Shown here: positions 16,207 to 22,936 of the stretch, in pieces | How the letters are laid out: the number at the start of each line of letters is the position of its first letter | Position numbering within the stretch: position 1 is the stretch's first letter | Assembly (NCBI GenBank): GCA_964345235.1 | Contig: CAYFQE010000004.1 | Coordinates: forward strand, 1 to 64,000 | Direction of reading: 5' to 3' | DNA from: Scatomorpha sp964345235 | GTDB taxonomy: Bacteria > Bacillota > Clostridia > Oscillospirales > Oscillospiraceae | DNA: 64,000 nucleotides | Made by a program: the position numbers and the translations under genes | Notes under the pieces: model-generated | Told to the model about the DNA's origin: nothing | The model's database searches: none | The model's input: the letters and a program-made list of their open reading frames with translations, nothing else

Positions 16207-17354
16207 GAAAAATAGCTGTATTTAAACAGTTTTGGTTTGGGCTTATATTTTACCCCCGAAACCAGACCTATGGCCGCATACATTGAAACAATCGATGAGC
16301 CTCCATAGCTGAAGAACGGCAGGGTTATGCCGATAACGGGAGCTATGCCTATGCACATGCCGATATTCTCGAAGGTTTGGAAAATAAGCGTGCCCGCAAC
16401 ACCGAAGCAAACCAGCGTTCCGAGAGTATCGTTTGCTCTCACACCCACCATTACACATCGAACTATGAGAATAAGCAGGAGGGCAAAAACTATAAGAGCG
16501 CCTATCATGCCGAACTCTTCCCCTATGACGGAGAAAATGAAGTCGGTGTGCTTGCCGAAAAGTGCGTTTGACTGGCTCTGCTGTCCTTGTCCGTAACCTG
16601 TACCGTGGAGTCTTCCCGAGGCAAGACCCAACTTGGATATATAGGGCTGCCAGTTTATGCCATCGTTTTTCGGGTCTATAGTCGGGTCGTAGGGCGCTAA
16701 GATTCTGTTTCGTTGATAGGGCTTTAAGAAGTTATTCCAAAGAACGGGTGTGACAACCGCCAAAGCTGCAAAGCCCGCCAAAAACCAGTAAATCTTAAAT
16801 CCTGCCGCAAAGAGCATTATAAGAAAGATTAAGAAAAAGACGAGAGCGCTACCCAAGTCCTCTGCCGTAACTATAATTAGACCAAATATGACCATAAAGT
16901 GCCCTAAAAGCCCTAAAACACTTTTGAATTTGTTTAGCATATTCTTTTCTTTAAGATAGCTTATGTGTTTGGCCATAACTATTATATACGCAATCTTCGC
17001 AACCTCCGAAGGCTGAAGACCTATGCCCAAGAATCGCAGCCAACCCTTGTTACCCGTGGCGCTGGTGACACCGAAGGGGATGAGTGAGAACATAATCAGA
17101 AATATGAAGGCCAGTAGCCAAGGCCACTTTTCGGCCAAGATTTCTACATCGATAAGGGTCATGAATACAAAGGTGCCTATTCCTATGAATATGGCGAGTA
17201 GCTGAACTATAGTGTACTGCGCCGAGTTTACATAGGACTGAGTGGCACTGGAAATTGCTATGAGGCCGTAGATGCTGCAGGCAAGAGCCACAATCAAAAG
17301 CAACATGTCGGCCCTCTTTATAAACTCTTTTATATATGGAAGATATTTCTTCAT
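16203..17354 (-). CDS. rodA: RodA/FtsW/SpoVE-family peptidoglycan polymerase, closest to RodA
   Basis: A 383-residue SEDS-family membrane protein that polymerises lipid II into glycan strands with a class B penicillin-binding protein. About ten membrane segments are visible. Signature stretches are KGWLRFLGIGLQPSEVAKIA near 102-121, EDLGSALVFF near 165 with the likely catalytic-site acidic residue, DFIFSVIGEEFG near 270, and PVIGITLPFFSYGGSS near 340. The start is set at 17354 because GGTGG lies 5 bases upstream; a GTG at 17363 would add three residues. The gene is monocistronic and convergent with the MMPL pair. No mreBCD genes are adjacent. Confidence 0.93.
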   Translation of the reverse strand: MKKYLPYIKEFIKRADMLLLIVALACSIYGLIAISSATQSYVNSAQYTIVQLLAIFIGIGTFVFMTLIDVEILAEKWPWLLAFIFLIMFSLIPFGVTSATGNKGWLRFLGIGLQPSEVAKIAYIIVMAKHISYLKEKNMLNKFKSVLGLLGHFMVIFGLIIVTAEDLGSALVFFLIFLIMLFAAGFKIYWFLAGFAALAVVTPVLWNNFLKPYQRNRILAPYDPTIDPKNDGINWQPYISKLGLASGRLHGTGYGQGQQSQSNALFGKHTDFIFSVIGEEFGMIGALIVFALLLILIVRCVMVGVRANDTLGTLVCFGVAGTLIFQTFENIGMCIGIAPVIGITLPFFSYGGSSIVSMYAAIGLVSGVKYKPKPKLFKYSYFS

Positions 17355-17402
17355 ATTAACCACCGTTTAAGAATTTCGCCTAATTTTAGCACATAATATC
17401 CC

Positions 17403-17431
17403 TTTACGCAAACAGAGGCTTTGTGTATAAT
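17403..17431 (+). promoter_or_regulatory. Promoter of the tsaE-tsaB-upp-gntR genes
   Basis: TTTACG, a 17-base spacer and a consensus TATAAT, 25 bases upstream of the tsaE start. Confidence 0.65.
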
Positions 17432-17455
17432 CTTTAAGGTATCACGGAGGTGCGT

Positions 17456-17896
17456 ATGCTCCAAATAATTACAAAAAGCGAAAAAGAAACCGAAAATTTA
17501 GGCAGGATTCTCGCATCTAAATTAGAGCCTCGCAGTATAGTTGCGCTCTACGGCGACCTGGGTGCCGGTAAGACGGCTTTTGTTAGAGGGCTCGCCCGCG
17601 GTTTGGGAATAGGAAAGAAGGTCTCCAGTCCCACTTTCACGATAGTTAACGAGCTGAGTGAAAACGGAAAAACTCTCATACACTTTGATATGTATAGACT
17701 GGGGGGCTCCGACGAGCTCTTTGATATCGGCTGGGAAGACTACCTGCAGAGAGATTGCATTTTGGCCGTTGAGTGGAGCGAGATTGTTGACGACATTTAT
17801 ACAGGCGAAGAGATTACAGTTAAGATTGAAAAGCTCAGCGAGAATGAAAGAAAAATCTCTTTCGGAGGGAACTTGTATGAGAATTTTAGCCTTTGA
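17456..17896 (+). CDS. tsaE: tRNA t6A biosynthesis ATPase TsaE
   Basis: A 146-residue P-loop ATPase that acts with TsaB and TsaD to add threonylcarbamoyl to A37 of tRNAs reading ANN codons. Walker A is GDLGAGKTAF near 34-43; KVSSPTFTIVNEL near 60, HFDMYRL near 80 and VEWSE near 107 are family hallmarks. The ATG at 17456 is preferred because GGAGG lies 5 bases upstream; the GTG at 17450 overlaps that site. The 3' end overlaps tsaB by 20 bases. Confidence 0.95.
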   Translation: MLQIITKSEKETENLGRILASKLEPRSIVALYGDLGAGKTAFVRGLARGLGIGKKVSSPTFTIVNELSENGKTLIHFDMYRLGGSDELFDIGWEDYLQRDCILAVEWSEIVDDIYTGEEITVKIEKLSENERKISFGGNLYENFSL

Positions 17897-18575
17897 CTCG
17901 AGCGCGAAAAGCGCTTCTGTATGCATATTTGAGGACGGTCGTGTTCTGGCGGAGTATTTTCAAAATGCAGGCCTTACCCACTCGAAAACCCTCATGCCCA
18001 TGATAGATGACATACTTAAAAACACTGAGCTTAAGCTCAAAGAAATGGACTATCTGGCCACATCTATAGGTCCGGGCTCTTTCACCGGACTTAGAATCGG
18101 CCTTTCAACTCTTAAAGGTCTTTGCTTGGGAGCCGGAAAACAGGCATTCGGAGTTTCTACACTTTTGGCTCTTGCCCAAAACTGCCGCAGTCTGCACGAA
18201 GATGCCGTAATCTGCGCCGCCATGGATGCGCGCAGAAACGAATTTTACACCGCATTTTTCTCTCTTAAAGCAGATAAAGTGGAAAGAATTTGTGAAGACA
18301 GGGCCATTCCCTGCACTGAGCTTCTTTTTGAGCTTAAAAAGTTTGAAAAACCTGTTTTTCTTCTTGGAGATGGGGCGAAATTGTGCTATAATCAGGCTGA
18401 TGATGAAACCAGGTTAAATCTCAAACTGGTTCCCGAGGATCTCCTCTTACAGAGAGCCTCAGGAGTTGCGGTAGCGGTCGCAGAGCTTACTCCCCAAGAT
18501 GCCGCCTCGATTCTGCCCTCGTATTTGAGGCTCTCGCAGGCGGAGCGCGAGAGATTTAATAAAAACGAAAAATGA
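17877..18575 (+). CDS. tsaB: tRNA t6A biosynthesis protein TsaB
   Basis: A 232-residue inactive ASKHA-fold partner of TsaD. The N-terminus ILAFDSSAKSASVCIF matches the phosphate-binding strand region, and DYLATSIGPGSFTGLRIGLS at 55-74 is the diagnostic TsaB stretch. AAMDARRNEFY near 115 is also typical. Its ATG lies inside the end of tsaE with GGAGG 9 bases upstream, so translation is coupled. TsaD and RimI are encoded about 3.6 kb away on the opposite strand. Confidence 0.95.
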   Translation: MRILAFDSSAKSASVCIFEDGRVLAEYFQNAGLTHSKTLMPMIDDILKNTELKLKEMDYLATSIGPGSFTGLRIGLSTLKGLCLGAGKQAFGVSTLLALAQNCRSLHEDAVICAAMDARRNEFYTAFFSLKADKVERICEDRAIPCTELLFELKKFEKPVFLLGDGAKLCYNQADDETRLNLKLVPEDLLLQRASGVAVAVAELTPQDAASILPSYLRLSQAERERFNKNEK

Positions 18576-18591
18576 TTGAGGTGTATTAAAA

Positions 18592-19221
18592 ATGGGCAAT
18601 GTACATGTGTTCGACCATCCGCTTATTCAACATAAGCTGTCTATACTTAGAAATAAAGACACATGCGTAAAAGAATTCAGAGAAATTACAAACGAGATTG
18701 CCATGCTTATGTGCTATGAGGCCACAAGGGATCTTCCTCTTGAGGATATCGAAGTTGAAACCCCTGTCGCCATGGCGCACTGTAGGCAGATAGCCGGCAA
18801 AAAACTTGCCATTGTCCCCATACTCAGAGCGGGTCTTGGCATGGTTGACGGCATAGTAACCTTAATCCCCGGCGCAAAGGTCGGCCATGTAGGACTATAT
18901 AGAGATCCCGAAACCTTAGAGCCCGTTAAATACTATTATAAAATGCCCTCTGATATCTCGGAGCGTGATGCAATAATAGTTGACCCCATGCTTGCAACCG
19001 GCGGAAGCGCTGTTGCCGCCGCCACTTTTCTAAAGGAATCGGGCGCAAGAAGCATTAAGCTCATGTGTCTTATCGCCGCTCCCGAAGGAATAAAGCGTAT
19101 GCAGGAGGCTCACCCCGATATACCAATATACATAGCGGGTGTGGACGAGAGATTGAATGATCACGGCTATATTGTTCCGGGATTGGGCGACGCCGGAGAC
19201 AGAATTTTCGGCACAAAATAA
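18592..19221 (+). CDS. upp: Uracil phosphoribosyltransferase
   Basis: A 209-residue soluble enzyme that makes UMP from uracil and PRPP in pyrimidine salvage. The length is typical. The PRPP-binding loop IVDPMLATGGSA lies near 128-139, and the uracil-binding C-terminal part has IYIAGVDERLNDHGYIVPGL near 177-196. PILRAGLGMVDG near 78 is also family-specific. It starts 16 bases after tsaB with GAGGTG upstream. No uracil permease is adjacent. Confidence 0.97.
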   Translation: MGNVHVFDHPLIQHKLSILRNKDTCVKEFREITNEIAMLMCYEATRDLPLEDIEVETPVAMAHCRQIAGKKLAIVPILRAGLGMVDGIVTLIPGAKVGHVGLYRDPETLEPVKYYYKMPSDISERDAIIVDPMLATGGSAVAAATFLKESGARSIKLMCLIAAPEGIKRMQEAHPDIPIYIAGVDERLNDHGYIVPGLGDAGDRIFGTK

Positions 19222-19239
19222 ATTAGGGAGGTTTGTCTG

Positions 19240-19941
19240 TTGAATTTTGAACAAATTGTCGCTCCGACAATAAAGGAGCTTTTTATAGAAAAAATACAGG
19301 GAATGATACTCTCCGGCGAGCTCAAGCCCGGAGACAAGCTCCCCTCCGAAAGAGAGCTCTCGGAGCAGATGAAGATATCAAAGTCCATAGTTCACCTTGG
19401 GCTTGAAACTCTTGAACGCATGGGTTTTGTGGAGATTTTTTCGAGAAGCGGAACATTTGTGGCCGACTTTGCCGAAAACGGCAACCTCGAAACCTTAAAC
19501 GCCATAATCAGATACAACGGCGGCAAGCTCGACAAGCAGATGATTATCTCTATAATCGAACTTCGCAGTGCTATTGAAGGCGGCTCTCTTATAAAACTCG
19601 GCAACAGCCACAGCGAGGAAGACATGTCAGCCCTCAGGCTTATTTTGGATGAAATTCGTACATTGGGAGAGCGGAACGCCTCTATCTCTGCGCAGGCGCA
19701 GGCGCTCTCGGAGTTTCACTACAGCATCTGCAAGCTCTCTCAGAACAAGCTTTTCCCTCTCATCATGAATGCTTTCAGACATGTCGGCTTTATTCTGTGG
19801 GAATCGAGCGTGCGTTTCTGGGGCGCTGAAGCCCTTTTTGAGCAGGGAACAAAAACCTTGGACCTTGTTGAACAGGGTCGCGGCAAGGAGGCCTCGGATT
19901 ATCTTGATTCGCTCTTCTTGGAATATATAGAAACGCTCTAA
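19240..19941 (+). CDS. GntR/FadR-subfamily transcriptional regulator
   Basis: A 233-residue regulator. The winged HTH occupies residues about 10-75 (GELKPGDKLPSERELSEQM, then a recognition helix and the wing SRSGTFV). The C-terminal helical FCD domain (about 95-225) has the ELRSAIEGG and SEFHYSICKLSQNKLF stretches typical of ligand-sensing FadR-group members, which often bind small carboxylates. It starts with TTG, 8 bases after GGGAGG, 18 bases after upp, and ends at a perfect palindromic terminator. The target genes are not evident. Confidence 0.9.
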   Translation: MNFEQIVAPTIKELFIEKIQGMILSGELKPGDKLPSERELSEQMKISKSIVHLGLETLERMGFVEIFSRSGTFVADFAENGNLETLNAIIRYNGGKLDKQMIISIIELRSAIEGGSLIKLGNSHSEEDMSALRLILDEIRTLGERNASISAQAQALSEFHYSICKLSQNKLFPLIMNAFRHVGFILWESSVRFWGAEALFEQGTKTLDLVEQGRGKEASDYLDSLFLEYIETL

Positions 19942-19957
19942 ACTAAATTTGACACGC

Positions 19958-19988
19958 AGTCGGAAAGTTTAAACTTTCCGACTTTTTT
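19958..19988 (+). terminator. Terminator of the gntR gene
   Basis: A perfect 26-base palindrome AGTCGGAAAGTTT/AAACTTTCCGACT followed by TTTTT, 17 bases after the stop. Confidence 0.93.
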
Positions 19989-19993
19989 ATAAC

Positions 19994-20026
19994 AAAAGAC
20001 TCTCTGTATAATGCAGAGAGTCTTTT
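19994..20026 (-). terminator. Terminator of the small gene at 20051
   Basis: A 13-bp stem AAAAGACTCTCTG/CAGAGAGTCTTTT with a 7-base loop, 25 bases beyond the minus-strand stop. It sits back to back with the gntR terminator. Confidence 0.85.
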
Positions 20027-20050
20027 ATTTATACTATTTGTTTTTGAAGC

Positions 20051-20260
20051 TTAGATTGCCTCGAGGGCTTCTTTTATACGCGCCTTTTTTTCGGCGGAAA
20101 CCTTCTTATCGGGAACCATTGCGAAAACATCGGCTATGGTCTTTTTCTTTACGAGCTTGACCATGGGGCTCTTTAAGATGGCCGGTTCGATTGCATTCAG
20201 AGCTTCACAAGCCTTCGAATTGTCAAGAAGCTCTCCTATGGTTGTAGTATTGAGATTCAT
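20051..20260 (-). CDS. Small uncharacterised protein with TIGELLDN-type domain
   Basis: A 69-residue soluble protein. The pattern TIGELLDNSKACEALN, then a Pro-containing turn, a central Met/Val stretch, TIADVFAMVPDKKVS and a final EALEAI helix resembles a short helical domain that I have seen as a stand-alone small protein and as a C-terminal appendage of enzymes in Clostridia. I cannot name its function. It starts with ATG after AAGGAG, has its own terminator, and lies between gntR and tRNA-Thr, with no operon partner. Confidence 0.7.
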   Translation of the reverse strand: MNLNTTTIGELLDNSKACEALNAIEPAILKSPMVKLVKKKTIADVFAMVPDKKVSAEKKARIKEALEAI

Positions 20261-20371
20261 AGTATTCTCCTTTTTTCAATTTTATCCGAGCCTCAAGCTC
20301 GGTGACCTTGTGATTAATCATATCACAAAAAATTGCCGTCTTCAAGTTAAAAATTAGTCAAAATAAATATA

Positions 20372-20394
20372 AAAGTCGGGATTTCTCCCGACTT
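20372..20394 (-). terminator. Terminator of tRNA-Thr
   Basis: A 10-bp stem AAAGTCGGGA/TCCCGACTTT with a 4-base loop directly follows the tRNA (its first base is the A of CCA at 20395); TATATTTATTTT follows on the minus strand. Confidence 0.85.
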
Positions 20395-20470
20395 TGGAGC
20401 TAATGATGTGACTCGAACACACGACCTGCTGATTACGAATCAGCTGCTCTACCGACTGAGCTACATTAGC
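20395..20470 (-). tRNA. tRNA-Thr (anticodon CGU)
   Basis: A 76-base tRNA with encoded CCA. The acceptor arms GCTAATG/CATTAGC pair fully, and the D arm GCTC/GAGC and T arm with GTTCGAGTC are present. The anticodon stem GCTGA/TCAGC encloses TTCGTAA, giving anticodon CGT, which reads ACG threonine codons. A near-consensus promoter and a terminator frame it, so it is transcribed alone. Its A37 is a t6A substrate type, and t6A genes lie on both sides. Confidence 0.95.
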
Positions 20471-20814
20471 ATGCTTAATGTTATAAGATAATAGTTTATT
20501 TTTCTCTTTTTGTCAATCTTTGCCGCCTTTTTGCGCAAACCGGAACTTTTCATATCTTTGTAAAAAAGTTTACCCAAAGATTACAAAAGTAATTATTAAA
20601 GCAGATTTTGTCATATTTCGTTTTACATAATTATTAAAATAAGACTTTTGTGCGAAGTTTCAAACAGTTTGAACAGGGTTTTCAACATTACACACACTCA
20701 AAACGCCCTGTATTGTGGGTAAAATTCAAGTTTTGAACAATCGTATTTTGTTGAATTTATTTTAGCTTGTTTTTTTGTTTACATAAAATTGTTACACCTG
20801 TGTTTTAACAGTTC
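20471..20814. other. 344-base gene-free AT-rich region with several palindromes
   Basis: Apart from the tRNA-Thr promoter this region has no gene. It contains a perfect 15-base palindrome TTCAAACAGTTTGAA (20659-20673), a hairpin with arms ACAGG-GTTTT and AAAAC-CCTGT (20673-20711, 2-base bulge, 17-base loop), and an 8-bp AAATTCAA/TTGAATTT repeat (20722-20758). TTCAA/TTGAA half-sites recur. The hairpin nearest radC could serve as its 3' end, but it has no U tract. Confidence 0.5.
20488..20516 (-). promoter_or_regulatory. Promoter of tRNA-Thr
   Basis: Consensus TTGACA, exactly 17 bases, then TATTAT, ending 18 bases before the tRNA 5' end. Confidence 0.9.
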
Positions 20815-21486
20815 TCAAATTATCCCTGATGCCGCCATTGAATAGTGTTCTTCTCCGGCTATTATAATATGGTCGCTGAGCTCAAGGCCCAAAAGTTCCA
20901 AAGCTTCTTTAAGTTTTATGGTAATCTGCTCATCCTCGAACGAAGGCTGCGCCGATCCGCCGGGGTGGTTGTGCGCAATTATAACCGAACTCGATGAGAA
21001 GCGCAGGCTCTCCTCTATGGTTCTTCTAACATTAATTTCGGTCTGATTGGAAATTCCCTCGGAAATAAGTCTGGTGGCCAAGAGTTTTTTCTCGGAGTCT
21101 AAACAGAGGATATAGACCTCCTCTCGCTTTTTGAGCATGAAAAGGGGCTTAATCTGCTCTAAGGCATCCTCGAGCTTTAAAATTTTCTTTTTCTTTTTTC
21201 TGCTCCCGCTGTAGAGTCTTTTGCCGAGTTCTCCCATAAGGCTTAAAAAGAGCGCGCTCTCACTGCCCACGCCCTTTATTTGAGTGAGCAGCTCGGGTTC
21301 GGAAGTTAAAACCCCCTCAAGAGTTTCAAATCTTGCTATGAGCTCTTTAGCCTGTCTTTTGGTGTCTTTTCTCGGCTGAACATAGAAGAGGAGAAGCTCT
21401 AAAACTTCCTCGTCTCTGAAACTTTTTAGCCCTTCTTTTGAAAATCGTTCTTTAAGGCGCTGTCTGTGTCCCAGGTTTTCTTCCAT
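20815..21486 (-). CDS. radC: RadC/JAB-domain protein
   Basis: A 223-residue protein of the RadC family. The N-terminal helix-hairpin-helix-like part (about 10-90, including LLTQIKGVGSESALFL) is followed by the JAB1/MPN domain (about 105-223). The metal-binding motif is intact: IIAHNHPGGSAQPSFEDEQ near 168-186. The true function of RadC is not settled, although it is often linked to DNA repair. It starts just after the tsaD stop, as last gene of a repair and tRNA modification operon. Confidence 0.93.
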   Translation of the reverse strand: MEENLGHRQRLKERFSKEGLKSFRDEEVLELLLFYVQPRKDTKRQAKELIARFETLEGVLTSEPELLTQIKGVGSESALFLSLMGELGKRLYSGSRKKKKKILKLEDALEQIKPLFMLKKREEVYILCLDSEKKLLATRLISEGISNQTEINVRRTIEESLRFSSSSVIIAHNHPGGSAQPSFEDEQITIKLKEALELLGLELSDHIIIAGEEHYSMAASGII

Positions 21487-21487
21487 G

Positions 21488-22489
21488 TTAAAGCTCCATT
21501 GAAGCGTAGCCGTTTAAATCGAGCTCCGCCGTATTTCCCGCAATAAATTCAAAATATCCCTGCGCCGCTATCATGGCGGCATTGTCTCCGCAGAGGCTGA
21601 GAGGCGGCATAAAAAGCTCGAACCCTCTCTCTTCAGCGGCTTTCTTAAAGTCCGCCCTTATTCTGGAGTTGGCCGCAACGCCGCCGGCGAGGCAGAGCTT
21701 TTTATATCCGCTCTGCTCCAATGCCAAAAGACTGCGGCCGAGGAGACTCTCGCTCACGGTTTTTGAAAAACACGCCGCAAGCGCACTTCCGTCTATCTCT
21801 TCTCCCTTTTGCTCTGCGTTGTGTATTAAATTTATGCTCGCAGTTTTAAGCCCCGAGAAGCTCATATCCAAGGGGTTCCCCTCGACATGTCCCTGCGGCA
21901 GTTTGTATTTGTTTTCGTCTCCGCCTTGGCTGAGCTCGTCGATGTATTTCCCGCCGGGATAGGGAAGCCCCATAACTCTGGCGACTTTATCGAAACACTC
22001 TCCCGCCGCATCGTCACAGCTTGCGCCGAGAGTTTTTATTTCGCTGTAGTTTTTTACATCCAAGATAAGGCTGTTGCCTCCCGAAACCGAAAGGCAGATA
22101 AAAGGAGGCTCGAGCTCGGGAAAGGCCAAGTAATTTGCGGCGACATGCCCCTTTATGTGGTGCACGGGCACTATGGGCTTATCGGCGGCATAGGCCAAAC
22201 CCTTAGCAAAGCTTATGCCCACCAGAAGAGCGCCTATAAGCCCCGGAGCATAGCTCACCGCAACGGCATCTATATCCTCTAGCAATATTCCGGCCTCCTC
22301 AAGCGCCTTTGAGCAGAGCCCCGAGATGGTCTCGACATGACAGCGAGAAGCAATCTCGGGCACAACGCCGCCGTAGATTGCGTGCTTATCTATCTGCGAG
22401 TACACCAGCGAAGACAGTATCTCTCTTCCGTTTTTTACTACCGCAACGGCTGTTTCGTCACAACTCGATTCTATTCCCAATATCTTCAT
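21488..22489 (-). CDS. tsaD: tRNA t6A threonylcarbamoyltransferase TsaD
   Basis: A 333-residue ASKHA-fold enzyme that transfers threonylcarbamoyl from TC-AMP to A37 of ANN-reading tRNAs. The N-terminal IESSCDETAVAVV, the metal-binding HHIKGHVAAN near 110-119, SVSGGNSLIL, DDAAGECFDKVAR and LAGGVAANSRIR are all intact. The ATG overlaps the rimI stop (ATGA), so the two are translationally coupled. TsaB and TsaE are encoded at 17456-18575. Confidence 0.98.
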   Translation of the reverse strand: MKILGIESSCDETAVAVVKNGREILSSLVYSQIDKHAIYGGVVPEIASRCHVETISGLCSKALEEAGILLEDIDAVAVSYAPGLIGALLVGISFAKGLAYAADKPIVPVHHIKGHVAANYLAFPELEPPFICLSVSGGNSLILDVKNYSEIKTLGASCDDAAGECFDKVARVMGLPYPGGKYIDELSQGGDENKYKLPQGHVEGNPLDMSFSGLKTASINLIHNAEQKGEEIDGSALAACFSKTVSESLLGRSLLALEQSGYKKLCLAGGVAANSRIRADFKKAAEERGFELFMPPLSLCGDNAAMIAAQGYFEFIAGNTAELDLNGYASMEL

Positions 22490-22935
22490 TCGTTTACCTC
22501 GTATTGCATGATGAGCGCATCCTCTTTAGGATTTTTGTAATATCCTTTCCGCTTTCCCAAAAGCTCAAAACCTTCTCCCTCATAGAGAGTTTTGGCGGGA
22601 AGATTGCTCTCTCTGACTTCCAAGCTCAAGAAAGAGAGTTTTTTTGTTTTTGCAAAGTCCTTGGCGGCTCTTATGAGCGACTTGGCTATGCCTAGGCGGC
22701 GAAAGACCTTTTTTACCGCCACATTCAAAACGGAGCCCTCGTCCAAGACAAAGCTTAAAGAGATGTAGCCGGCAGGCTCGTTATTTAAAAAAGCCAGAAA
22801 AAAAGCGGCGTTTTCGGAACTTAAATAAGATTCCGTAATTTCTTTAGGCCAAGGATTTGCGGAAGCCTCCGCCTCGATTTTTTCTATATCGCCCAAGGCG
22901 CTTAAATCCGCCTTGACTATTTTGAGCGCATTCAT
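22486..22935 (-). CDS. rimI: RimI-type N-acetyltransferase
   Basis: A 149-residue GNAT protein. The acetyl-CoA-binding region reads VAVKKVFRRLGIAKSLIRAA near 74-93, followed by LEVRESNLPAKTLYEGEGFE near 108-127, the diagnostic RimI stretch. RimI acetylates the N-terminal Ala of ribosomal protein S18. The start at 22935 lies 1 base beyond the polA stop; GAGG is 9 bases upstream. Its end overlaps tsaD by 4 bases, a pairing common in Firmicutes. Confidence 0.92.
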   Translation of the reverse strand: MNALKIVKADLSALGDIEKIEAEASANPWPKEITESYLSSENAAFFLAFLNNEPAGYISLSFVLDEGSVLNVAVKKVFRRLGIAKSLIRAAKDFAKTKKLSFLSLEVRESNLPAKTLYEGEGFELLGKRKGYYKNPKEDALIMQYEVNE

Positions 22936-22936
22936 C

